Part shown: positions 1 to 6,766 of the stretch, piece after piece
Position numbering within the stretch: the first letter of the stretch is position 1
Layout of the letters: every line of letters starts with the position of its first letter
The notes under the pieces: model-generated
What the model was told of the DNA's origin: nothing
Seen by the model: only the letters and a program-made list of their open reading frames with translations
The model's database searches: none
NCBI GenBank assembly: GCA_050743625.1
Contig: JBOGED010000342.1
Coordinates: forward strand, 1 to 14,324
Direction: 5' to 3'
Origin: JBOGED01 sp050743625
Lineage (GTDB): Bacteria; Actinomycetota; Nitriliruptoria; Euzebyales; Egibacteraceae
DNA: 14,324 bases
Program-made: the position numbers and the translations under genes

Positions 1-108
1 CCCGCTGTCCGGCCGCGCGTGTGAAGCGCTCGCGGTCCGTCCGAGGTACTCGCCCTGGAGCGCATGGCCGACGACGACGAGTGGAACCGGTGGGGCTTGT
101 AGGGTGTC

Positions 109-134
109 GTTTTCCTTCGTATACGAAGGAAAAC
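109..134. promoter_or_regulatory. 26-bp perfect palindrome, possible operator
   Basis: The left arm GTTTTCCTTCGTA is followed at once by its exact reverse complement TACGAAGGAAAAC, with no spacer. The centre is GTATAC, a core seen in operators of several dimeric regulators (GntR-type and antitoxin repressors are examples). A GAGG motif and an ATG (142) follow 3 to 8 bases after the palindrome, the layout of an autoregulated promoter. With no loop it is a poor intrinsic terminator. That it binds a regulator is inference; no regulator gene is visible here. Confidence 0.5.
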
Positions 135-260
135 TGAGGTTATGCCAACGGGAACGGTGGATCCAGATCCAGGCGTAGGCGACCGACGCGCCGGGCTGGC
201 CCATAGGGGTCCCAGTCTCCGCGCATCGCCGTCTCGATGTTGCCCGCTGCCAGTGCGTGT

Positions 261-288
261 CTGTTTTGCGCGCTGGCGCGCAAAACAG
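261..288. repeat. Inverted repeat, 12-bp arms with a 4-base loop
   Basis: The left arm CTGTTTTGCGCG and right arm CGCGCAAAACAG are exact reverse complements around CTGG. The right arm continues as CAGCGGGC; its complement GCCCGCTG occurs on the left side at 242-249 but is separated from the inner arm, as if about 14 bases were inserted into one arm of a longer palindrome. There is no T tract, so it is not a standard terminator. Confidence 0.7.
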
Positions 289-333
289 CGGGCCAATAGG
301 TGTTGTGGGTGTCCCGAGATCCCTTGGTCTGCG

Positions 334-358
334 GCTTTGCGCGTACGCGCGCAAAAGC
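334..358. repeat. Imperfect inverted repeat related to 261-288
   Basis: GCTTTGCGCG and CGCGCGCAAAAGC face each other around the palindromic core GCGCGTACGCGC at 339-350, with the right arm a few bases longer. The TTTGCGCG arm is shared with the inverted repeat 46 bp upstream, so the two look like members of one small family. Confidence 0.55.
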
Positions 359-544
359 AACGCTTGACTCAAGACCCTAAATTGGTGGCATTGGTCCAAA
401 GGCACAAGTTGCCCGCGCGGTGGGGCAATGGGTTCCGCGAGATGCGCTTGACAGTCTTCGACCGGCGACGCTTCATTCATGACCCGACGGTCGGCCACGC
501 GGACGGGGTCATGGTGCACACGTTGCAACAGCCTGTATGCGGAG

Positions 545-584
545 ATCGCGGTAGGGACCGTCCTTGCGGACGGCCCCCCGCACA
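545..584 (-). ncRNA. Group II intron domain VI with branch point
   Basis: A GNRA-capped stem (CCGTCC-GCAA-GGACGG) on a lower stem GCGG/CCGC with a bulged A eight bases from the intron end (plus coordinate 552). This is the expected lariat branch point. The element ends in GAT at 545, fitting the usual AY 3' terminus. Confidence 0.8.
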
Positions 585-617
585 GATCCCAGCGTGCGCT
601 GCTAACGCACTGGGCTC
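585..617 (-). ncRNA. Group II intron domain V (catalytic hairpin)
   Basis: A 33-base hairpin: GAGCCCAG pairs with CTGGGATC except at its third position (G opposite A), then TGCG pairs with CGCA after a two-base CG bulge, capped by a short loop. This is the size and shape of domain V, the catalytic element of group II introns. It overlaps the last codons of the maturase gene (SPVR and the stop). Confidence 0.85.
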
Positions 618-2087
618 CTGCCTTGGGTACGGGCGTCAAATCGCACGCTGGGGAACGGATGCTTCACGCGGGCTGGTGGTATCCATCGGGTCGCGAGGCG
701 GCTCATCCTGGCCCAGTTCACCCGTGTACGCTGGCTACGGCGCCTCAGCGCCTTGAACCAGTGCCGGGTCACCTGTTTGCAGAACGCCGCCACGGCGTCG
801 GTGTTGCCGGGCACGGCGTAGTAGGCGAGGTGGCCTCTGACCACACTTGCCAGCCATCGCCCTTGCTCGGGGACGGGCAGATGCCGGCGTTGCATCAGCA
901 AGACCTTGATCTCGCGAAGCTTGGCCCGCATCCGTTTCGAGATGGTCTTGCGCTTAACCCAGAAACGGCCGCTCTTCGTCTTCCCACAGATGTGGGTGAA
1001 GCCGAGGAAGTCGAACGTCTCGGGCTTGCCCTCGCCACGCGCCGCTCGGTCTCGGGCGGCGAACCGCCCGAACTCGACCAGCCGCGTCTTGTCGGGATGC
1101 ACCGCCAGACCGAACCTCGCGAACCGCTCGCCAAGATCGGCGAGGAACCGCCGCGCGTCGGCCTGGTACTCGAAACCGGCGACAAAGTCATCCGCGAACC
1201 GCACAAAGACCACGTCTCCACGCGCTTGGCGGCGTCTCCACTGCGCTACCCACAGGTCCAAGACGTAGTGCAGGTACACGTTGGCCAGCAACGGCGAGGC
1301 CGATGCCCCCTGCGGTGCACCCTGGTCACTGGCCGTCCAGGCCCCGTCCTCCATCACTCCCGCGCTTAGCCACTTCCCGACTAGGCGCAGGATGCGTTGG
1401 TCCGCGATCCGGTGCTCAAGGAACTTCTCTAACCAGCCATGATCCAGGCTGGTAAAGAAGTCGCGGATGTCCGCGTCGAGCACCCAGTTCACCCTCTTCC
1501 GCCCGATCCCGACCGTCAGCGCGTCCAACGCGTCATGCGGGCCGCGCCCCGGCCGGAACCCGTAGGAAAAGCCGAGGAAGTCCACCTCGTAGACGGCGTT
1601 AAGCACCTCGACGACGCCCCCGTTGGAGGATCTTGTCCTCTAACGTGGCGATGCCTAGCGGCCGCAGCCGCCCGTCCGCCTTCGGGATATACGCCCTACG
1701 CGTGGGTTTTGCTCGGTAGCGCCCGCTGTGCACACGGGCGTGCAGGGCCTGCAGGTTGGCCTCCAGGTCCTGGCCGTAGGCTGTCCACGTCACCCCATCC
1801 ACCCCGGCGGCGGCCTGTGGGCGGATCGCCCGGTAGGCCGCCCTCAAGCGAGCCAGGTCGACGTGGTGCGACAGCGCCGTGAACCGTGCGTGTTTGTCCC
1901 TTCGTGCTACTTGGCGCACACGGTCCAGCCCGTTTGGCACGCCTGGCCCGGCACTGCGTCCGGGACGTGTCGCGCTGTCCGTGTTCCCCTTGGCCAGCCC
2001 CCTTTCCTCCACCACCTCCGCGGCCGTAGCCTTGTTCGGCGGCTTCGCAGGTACTACGGGGCTGTCAGACTTCCCACGCTCGTTCAT
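602..2087 (-). pseudogene. ltrA: Group II intron reverse transcriptase/maturase (LtrA type), frameshifted
   Basis: Encodes the intron protein that helps splicing and copies the RNA into DNA at new sites. It is about 495 residues once one extra base in the G5 run at 1617-1621 is ignored. The first frame covers 2087 to about 1617 and holds the family N-terminus (MNERGKSDSPVVPAK) and RT blocks up to LEDKILQR. The second frame covers about 1616 to 602 and holds GFRPGRGPHDAL, the palm motif DADIRDFF, PQGASASPLLANVY, the catalytic FADD (usually YADD), the GKPETFDFLGFTHICGK segment, and a maturase (X) domain ending HPFPSVRFDARTQGRSPVR. No HNH endonuclease domain follows. The TAG stop lies within intron domain V. 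Apart from the G5 run, which could be a sequencing error or a real mutation, the product looks intact. Confidence 0.9.
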
Positions 2088-2505
2088 CTCAGGCTTGCGG
2101 CCTTAGCCTTCCCTGAGCGGCCCGACCCGTGATCAACGGGACGGGCGATCGTGGGACCTCCCGGTTCTCGCGCATGAAGATTCCGTACATGCACAGGTTC
2201 TCCGACCGCGCGGGGTCCACGAACGGCTCGCGCATAACGCCTTCCGCGGTGTGGCCTTCCGCTTAGTTTCACAGCGTCGGCACCCCGATCTCCTTGATTT
2301 CGCGGCTCAATAGCCCAGCCTGCACGTACCCCTGTCAACGCTTCGCCCCCGCCCTCGCGGACACTGACGCATGACTCGGGGCCACCGTGGGTCGCTACTC
2401 CTTCGGTGCAGAGCTCTCTCATCTCCTTCTCCATGCCGGTTTATCCCGGCGCTCGAAACCTGCAGGTATGTGGTGGGCGTGGCTCAGGGGGTCGGATTGG
2501 CGCAC

Positions 2506-2600
2506 GGTGCTCAAGCCGGCGAGGGAACCGACTGGCACACCAGCACTGCCTACTACGGCGAGGCGCGTGACCGCCTGCTCGACACTGTGAGCCAGCAGCA
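2506..2600. other. 5' exon flank of the intron, possible broken gene
   Basis: This 95-bp stretch lies between the intron and the end of the glycosyltransferase gene. Read on the plus strand in the frame starting at 2506 it has codon-like composition, with most third positions G or C, and gives EGTDWHTSTAYYGEARDRLL, running on antisense into the end of the glycosyltransferase to a TGA at 2653-2655. I do not recognise a family. It may be the remnant of a gene split by the intron, or chance. Confidence 0.3.
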
Positions 2601-3458
2601 TTATATCGATACGCTTATGCCCAAGCGCTTGTACTGGTCGATCTTGAAGGCCTGAAACCCTGGTATTGCTTCGCATACACGGCGCCAGTTAGGATTATTC
2701 TTCTTGTCAAATCTATCAACTTGCATATCTGGGGACGTCAGCGGCTCCTGGTGGTATACAGTCATGGCAGGGAGATATCTGGGACTACAGCTGGCTGTAG
2801 TGATCATTCGATAGGCAAAGTCTGCGTCCTCATATCCCCAACTGCCATCAAACCGTTCATCGTGCCCGTGAACGAGCTTCGCATCTATAGTCCGGTAGAG
2901 GAGGTTACCGCCATGCATATAGGCCCAAGGATGCTTCACGTCAGGCAATTGTTCCATGGTGGGTAGCCGCCTATCCTTAGAAAGGAAGTAGTTAGAGGCG
3001 CTTGGGACCCGAGGGACATGGAGCAAGATGGACGGCTGGTCAATCAATTTTTCTTTTGTGAGGTTGCCAGCGGATATGAAGATGCGTTCGCCAGCGAAGA
3101 TGCGCGACCGGCTTCCCGCCTGGTCAATCGCGGCATAAATTGACCGAAGGAAACCTGAAGACGGAATGCAGTCAGCATCGATTGAGGAGATCCACTCCCC
3201 AGCAGCGAGTCGTAAGGCAGTGTTACGGGCTCGGCTGAGCGCAAAGGGATGAGCCAGTCTGGGCTGCTGTATCAGCGTAAGTGTCAGCAGGTCGCGAAAG
3301 TCGCGGTACACTCGTTCGATCGAATCGGTGTCGGAGTTGTTGTCGACAAGTATGACCTCCACGTCGGTAGTCGCGATGTCTTGTGTCACAATCCCAGCCA
3401 AGACATTCTCTAGCAGCCTCGCGCCGTTGCGACAAGGAATTATAATTGAAAGCCGCAT
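2601..3458 (-). CDS. Glycosyltransferase, GT-A fold (family 2-like)
   Basis: A 285-residue cytoplasmic or membrane-associated sugar transferase using a nucleotide-sugar donor. The N-terminus MRLSIIIPCRNGARLLENVL is the classic GT2 opening, EVILVDNNSDTDS (about 34-46) is the nucleotide-binding strand, and DAD (94-96, in SSIDADC) is the metal-binding motif. GGNLLYRT (183-190) and DGSWGYEDADFAYRM (204-218) resemble the acceptor side of galactosyltransferase C-terminal (Glyco_transf_7C) domains. No transmembrane segment is apparent. Its ATG shares one base with the TAA of the upstream fusion gene (TAATG), suggesting translational coupling. Base composition is clearly less GC-rich than in the genes to the right, a sign of transfer. 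Donor and acceptor cannot be read from sequence. Confidence 0.88.
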   Translation of the reverse strand: MRLSIIIPCRNGARLLENVLAGIVTQDIATTDVEVILVDNNSDTDSIERVYRDFRDLLTLTLIQQPRLAHPFALSRARNTALRLAAGEWISSIDADCIPSSGFLRSIYAAIDQAGSRSRIFAGERIFISAGNLTKEKLIDQPSILLHVPRVPSASNYFLSKDRRLPTMEQLPDVKHPWAYMHGGNLLYRTIDAKLVHGHDERFDGSWGYEDADFAYRMITTASCSPRYLPAMTVYHQEPLTSPDMQVDRFDKKNNPNWRRVCEAIPGFQAFKIDQYKRLGISVSI

Positions 3459-4888
3459 TAGAACCAGTACTCCCCTTTTACACCCCTGTGCGGGAAGGGT
3501 TGCTTAGGTACCGGCACGCCGAGGAAGGGTGCGAGCCGCTCGTACCCGTCGCCCGCAGCGACGTCGAGCACCAGCAGATCTCGTTCTCGCCCGACGAAGT
3601 AGCTGGTCACATTCTGGACGTGGTGCCGGTAGGCGCGGCGGAAGCGATTTTCGTCAAATCCATGCCGCGCATACACTGCGGTCTCAAGGAATTGCCGGAT
3701 CTCCACATAAATCCTGTGCTCCTCGTTTTCGCCGTACCTGAAAGTCGAAAGACCGGCCCAGTGATCGCGGCAGGAGCGCAGCCAGCTGTCCTCGTCACGC
3801 ACCGTCAGCACGAATTTGCTCCCAGGCCATTCAAGATCGAGTTCCTCGTAGTATGGCGAGCACGTGATGTCGGTGATCCCGTCGTAGTATCCAAGTAGCG
3901 GGAAGCGCACGTCGCCGCGCACGAGCGTCTCAAGGGTCGCGCGATCGAGCGGGTAATGCACGGTGTCGAAGCCGAGCACATGCAAGGCCTCAGTCAGCGA
4001 GTGCGTCCCAGTACGCGACAGGCCGACGCCGAACACCTTGAACTTCTTGGGTGACTGACCAAGATTGACGGGATCGTCGGCCACGGCTTCGCCGACCTCC
4101 TCGATGCCGACTTGATCGCTCTCGATCTGGGCGGGGTATGGGAGGCCACAGAGGTAACGCTCGACCTGTCTTGGTGTGGCGTCAGGCGGCACTGCGCTCG
4201 CCACATGATCCAACGCGTGCCGCGCGGCGTCGAAGTCAAGGCCTTCTCCCCACCGCGACACCGCAGCCTCGATGTGCTTCTTCCCAAGCGTGGCGCGGTT
4301 ACAGAGTCCCCACAGCGCATACTTGGCGAAGATGTCGCTGGAGCGCTGAAAATAATCGCTGAGAATATGGAAGTTCTTGAACACCCTCTCGAACCCCAGT
4401 TGGCGGAGCGCCAGCCTGAGTAGGTATTCGTCGGGGCTGAGCATGTACGCGAGGTTATCGTTCGGCTCGGGGATCGAACGCATGGCGCGTACGATGTCGA
4501 TTCGCATGATGTTCACGCCGCTGTAGATCCGTCCGCGGAACCGATCATGCCCGTAACAACCTACGAAGGGCAGTTCATTCGCGTCGAGGAACGGACGCAG
4601 GTCTTCCAAGAGCAGGCAGTTGGCATCTATGAATACGACGTGTGAGCAACGGTGCTCGATCCCGAGCATCCGCCGCACCCCCCACGGCTTCGCGTTACGG
4701 ATCAGGTGCGTACGATCAGGCTTGATGTGCTCCAGTGCGAGCTTGAGCGCCAGCTCGCTCGTACGCTCGCCGCCGGTGCGGAAGACGAGCTCGATCGGGC
4801 GTGCTCCCGAAGGCGCCCAGCTGCCCTGTAGCGTCTCGGTTACGCCTTCGTGAACTGGCCGTTCACTCAACAGGCCCCTCCCACGCAT
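3458..4888 (-). CDS. Bifunctional glycosyltransferase-like / sulfotransferase fusion
   Basis: The product has about 476 residues from the ATG at 4888 (the frame is open to 4912; a TTG at 4870 after GGGAGGGG is another possible start). The first part, about 30-260, reads like a GT-A transferase: IELVFRTGGERTSELALKLA, a DxN metal-type motif in HVVFIDANCLLLEDL, then YSGVNIMRIDI. The second part, from about 285, resembles the Sulfotransfer_4 family: KVFGVGLSRTGTHSLTEAL is the P-loop-like 5'-phosphosulfate site of PAPS, FVLTVRDEDSWLRS the 3'-phosphate site, and LLVLDVAAGDGYERLAPFLG the usual C-terminal segment. It could add a sugar and a sulfate to one glycan, or be two enzymes joined for co-regulation. 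The first 14 or so codons are read through the tail of a duplicated sulfotransferase in another frame, so the true start is uncertain. The next gene is coupled by TAATG. Confidence 0.8.
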   Translation of the reverse strand: MRGRGLLSERPVHEGVTETLQGSWAPSGARPIELVFRTGGERTSELALKLALEHIKPDRTHLIRNAKPWGVRRMLGIEHRCSHVVFIDANCLLLEDLRPFLDANELPFVGCYGHDRFRGRIYSGVNIMRIDIVRAMRSIPEPNDNLAYMLSPDEYLLRLALRQLGFERVFKNFHILSDYFQRSSDIFAKYALWGLCNRATLGKKHIEAAVSRWGEGLDFDAARHALDHVASAVPPDATPRQVERYLCGLPYPAQIESDQVGIEEVGEAVADDPVNLGQSPKKFKVFGVGLSRTGTHSLTEALHVLGFDTVHYPLDRATLETLVRGDVRFPLLGYYDGITDITCSPYYEELDLEWPGSKFVLTVRDEDSWLRSCRDHWAGLSTFRYGENEEHRIYVEIRQFLETAVYARHGFDENRFRRAYRHHVQNVTSYFVGRERDLLVLDVAAGDGYERLAPFLGVPVPKQPFPHRGVKGEYWF

Positions 4889-5721
4889 ACGCACCGTTCG
4901 CCTCACCCGCAACCGTCTCGAACCCCCGCGAGCTCATTGGCGTTCAGCTCACGCTTCCATCGCAAGTCCAGCACGATCCCGCGTGGGTGCGCGCCGTACC
5001 AGTCGCGCACCTTATCGTTGGGTTGAACACCCCTGGAATGACGCTCCTCCCACGTTCGCGCAGGAGCAGGAGCAGCGTCCCATCGTTACTGCCGAGCGGA
5101 TGCTGATCGCTGCTCCAGGGGTCGAGCATCGCGGGATCGAACGCGATGCCGAGAAAGTCCATGAGGGCGCGCAAAGTGGGCTCAGGCCGCGACGCGAGCT
5201 CCTCATAGCGCACACGCTGCACGGATCCCGGCCAGCTCGAGGCGAGTTCCTCAACGTCGCGCATCCGGCTCATCCACGCGGTGGCGTGCTCATACGCAGA
5301 GACCTCAGGCCGCTTGCGCAAGCGCGAGCTCACCACCGCGCGCCCATCACGCGTGAGCACGATCAGGCGGAGCGGGATCTCGCCGCGGAGCGCTGCCGCC
5401 TGGGACTTGATCCAACGGATCCCTTTGCTCGAGTCGAACACGATCGGGCGCCTCGTGCGCTGTGAGAGCATCTCGTACAGTTCCTCTCGGGGTTCCACCC
5501 GCAGATCTCCCCACACCACGCAGCCGGGCCCGCACAGCCGACACACACGCTTTTTGAGCGGGTGCGTGCGGATCGCTGAAGTTCAAGGCCCTTCTCACCT
5601 CGCCGGTAAAGAAAACCAACGAGTGCGCGCCAACCATCACCCCCGCAACGTCGAACCCGAGTGCGCCGCAGTGCCCATGAATATGACCCCGGTGTTCACT
5701 CATTGATCAAAGGGGGTATCC
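4828..5721. repeat. Direct repeat copy A (sulfotransferase duplication)
   Basis: The left copy of an approximately 890-bp tandem duplication whose right copy lies at 5841-6735. Similarity, judged by eye at about 85-90% in the core, continues for roughly 35 bp beyond the sulfotransferase stop codon, to the GTAGC at 4828, and then ends sharply. This marks a duplication junction. Confidence 0.8.
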
Positions 5722-5722
5722 A
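4863..5722 (-). pseudogene. Sulfotransferase, decayed tandem copy
   Basis: Aligned by eye, this is a close copy of the gene at 5876-6766, shifted by 1013 bp. Recognisable parts include AHSGSTL of the 5'-phosphosulfate loop, CRLCGPGCVVWGDLRVEP, the 3'-phosphate motif LIVLTRDGRAVVSSRLRKRP, and DPAMLDPWSSDQHPLGSNDG. It is broken by four single-base indels relative to the other copy, near 5639-5650, 5560-5562, 5020-5024 and 4923-4927, and by an in-frame TGA just before the NTGV segment. Correcting these restores a full-length protein ending YAWEGPVE. The middle part is open as a frame of 200 codons (4944-5546), so a truncated product is formally possible, but it would lack the PAPS loop. Confidence 0.82.
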
Positions 5723-5747
5723 ATTGATATCCTATCCATCGTGTGAC

Positions 5748-5837
5748 CTACCACAATCCCAGCGGAGGCTGGTACTCGCCGTGGCTGAGCATGTTAAGCA
5801 AGGTTGTCGATCGGCCCGGGGATCGTGCGCACGTCAT
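5748..5837 (-). other. Short reading frame, possible sulfotransferase N-terminal remnant
   Basis: Twenty-nine codons start at the ATG at 5837, just past the duplicated tail, and read MTCARSPGRSTTLLNMLSHG and a few more residues to a TAG. The RSTTLL segment resembles the phosphate-binding loop at the start of sulfotransferases. The piece sits between the two sulfotransferase copies, so it may be left over from a third copy or from the original next gene. Chance resemblance cannot be excluded. Confidence 0.25.
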
Positions 5838-5840
5838 CCG

Positions 5841-6735
5841 GTAGCCTCTTGGTTACGCTTTCGTGAACTGGCCGTTCACTCAACAGGCCCCTCCCACGCA
5901 TACGCACGGTTCGTCTCACCCGCGACCTCCTCGAACACCGCGAGATCACCGGCGCTCAGCTCACGCTTCCATCGCAAATCCAGCACGATCCCGCGTGGGT
6001 GCGCGCCGTACCAGTCGCGCACCTTATCGTTGGGATTGATTACACCGGGAATGACACTCCTGCCATTTTCGCGCAGGAGTTGGAGCAGCGTCCCGCCATT
6101 ACTGCCGAGCAGATGTTGATCGCTGCTCCAGGGGTCGAGCATCGCGGGATCGAACGCGAGGCCCAGAAAGTCCGCGAGGGCGCGTAGCGTGGGCTCGGGC
6201 CGCGAGGCGAGTTCCTCATAGCACACACGGTGCACGGACCCCTCCCAGCTGGAGGCGAGTTCCTCAACGTCGCGCATATGCTCGGCCCATCGGGCGGCGT
6301 GCTCACGCGCAGAAACCCCGGGCCGCTTGCGCAAGCGCGAGTTCACGACCGCGCGCCCATCACGCGTGAGCACGATCAGGTAGAGTGGGACGATGTCGCG
6401 GAGCGCTGCCACCTGGGGTCCGATCCAACTGATGGCCTTGGTCGAGTCGAACACGATCGGACGCCTCGTGCGCTGTGAGAGCATCTCGTACAGTTCCTCT
6501 CCGGGTTCCACCCGCAGACTCCCCCATACCACGCAGCCGGGCCCGCACAGCTTACACACACGCTTTCTGAGCGGTGCGCTCAGATCGCCGAAGTGACGGG
6601 TCTTATCTGCCTCGCCGGCGAAGAAGATCGACGGGTGCGCGCCAAGCATTACTCCTAGCAGCGTCGAACCCGAGAAGTACGCGGCTCCCATGAACGCGAC
6701 TCCTGTGTTCACTCGTTGATCGACGGTGTATCTGG
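5841..6735. repeat. Direct repeat copy B (sulfotransferase duplication)
   Basis: The right copy of the tandem duplication, offset 1013 bp from copy A (4828-5721), containing the intact sulfotransferase. Similarity stops close to the first codons of the gene, where copy A has a diverged sequence and a stop codon. Confidence 0.8.
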
Positions 6736-6766
6736 CTGGCATCCTATTGGTTCTTGGGCTTGCCAT
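5876..6766 (-). CDS. Sulfotransferase, intact copy
   Basis: The predicted enzyme transfers sulfate from PAPS to a hydroxyl or amino group, here probably of a glycan or glycolipid. It has 296 residues from the ATG at 6766, or 288 from the ATG at 6742. The second start lies one base after the upstream stop, where similarity with copy A begins, so I favour it slightly. FSGSTLLGVMLGAHP (about 32-46) is the 5'-phosphosulfate loop and LIVLTRDGRAVVNSRLRKRP (about 129-148) the 3'-phosphate motif. CKLCGPGC (about 71-78) is a cysteine cluster found in some bacterial sulfotransferases that may bind metal. The C-terminus is intact, ending YAWEGPVE. Immediate adjacency to a glycosyltransferase upstream argues for one transcript. 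The substrate is unknown. Confidence 0.87.
   Translation of the reverse strand: MASPRTNRMPARYTVDQRVNTGVAFMGAAYFSGSTLLGVMLGAHPSIFFAGEADKTRHFGDLSAPLRKRVCKLCGPGCVVWGSLRVEPGEELYEMLSQRTRRPIVFDSTKAISWIGPQVAALRDIVPLYLIVLTRDGRAVVNSRLRKRPGVSAREHAARWAEHMRDVEELASSWEGSVHRVCYEELASRPEPTLRALADFLGLAFDPAMLDPWSSDQHLLGSNGGTLLQLLRENGRSVIPGVINPNDKVRDWYGAHPRGIVLDLRWKRELSAGDLAVFEEVAGETNRAYAWEGPVE

Larger units (their letters stand above)
1..544. other. Region without a recognised gene; 3' exon side of the group II intron
   Basis: No family is recognised in any frame. On the plus strand a short frame ends at the TAG at 100-102 with residues DDDEWNRWGL, but the same frame is stopped at 22-24, so at most it is the tail of a broken gene. 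An ATG at 142 has a GAGG motif 2 bases upstream, just after a perfect palindrome, which looks like a start context, yet the protein read from it is Arg/Cys-rich and unlike a normal product. A long open frame on the minus strand also runs from about 543 to the window start without a recognisable domain. Three palindromes (109-134, 261-288, 334-358) are the clearest structure and are listed separately. Confidence 0.5.
545..2505 (-). mobile_element. Group II intron, apparently full length
   Basis: A retroelement of about 1.96 kb on the minus strand. The 5' end fits the GUGYG consensus (GTGCG beginning at 2505). A structured leader of about 420 bases precedes the maturase gene starting at 2087; its sequence is of the kind I know from introns whose protein starts MNERGKSDSP. 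Domains V (585-617) and VI (545-584) close the 3' end, which finishes in ..GCGAT. Pairing at the insertion site is partly consistent: the 5' exon ends in AGCACC, and a candidate EBS1, GGTGCC (2284-2279), pairs with 5 of its 6 bases. The RNA core looks able to fold, but the encoded protein is frameshifted, so mobility may depend on protein supplied by another copy. Both boundaries are inferred from consensus, without an empty site to compare. Confidence 0.85.

Noticed and set aside
109..134. Resemblance of the palindrome arm to the loxP arm (CTTCGTATA)
   Set aside because: The arms abut directly with no 8-bp asymmetric spacer, and no tyrosine recombinase gene is in the window.
448..476. TTGACA as a -35 promoter element
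   Set aside because: No acceptable -10 hexamer at 16-18 bases and no gene following it.
479..1369. Long plus-strand open frame across the intron
   Set aside because: It lies antisense to the maturase, whose protein motifs are unmistakable; a GC-rich shadow frame.
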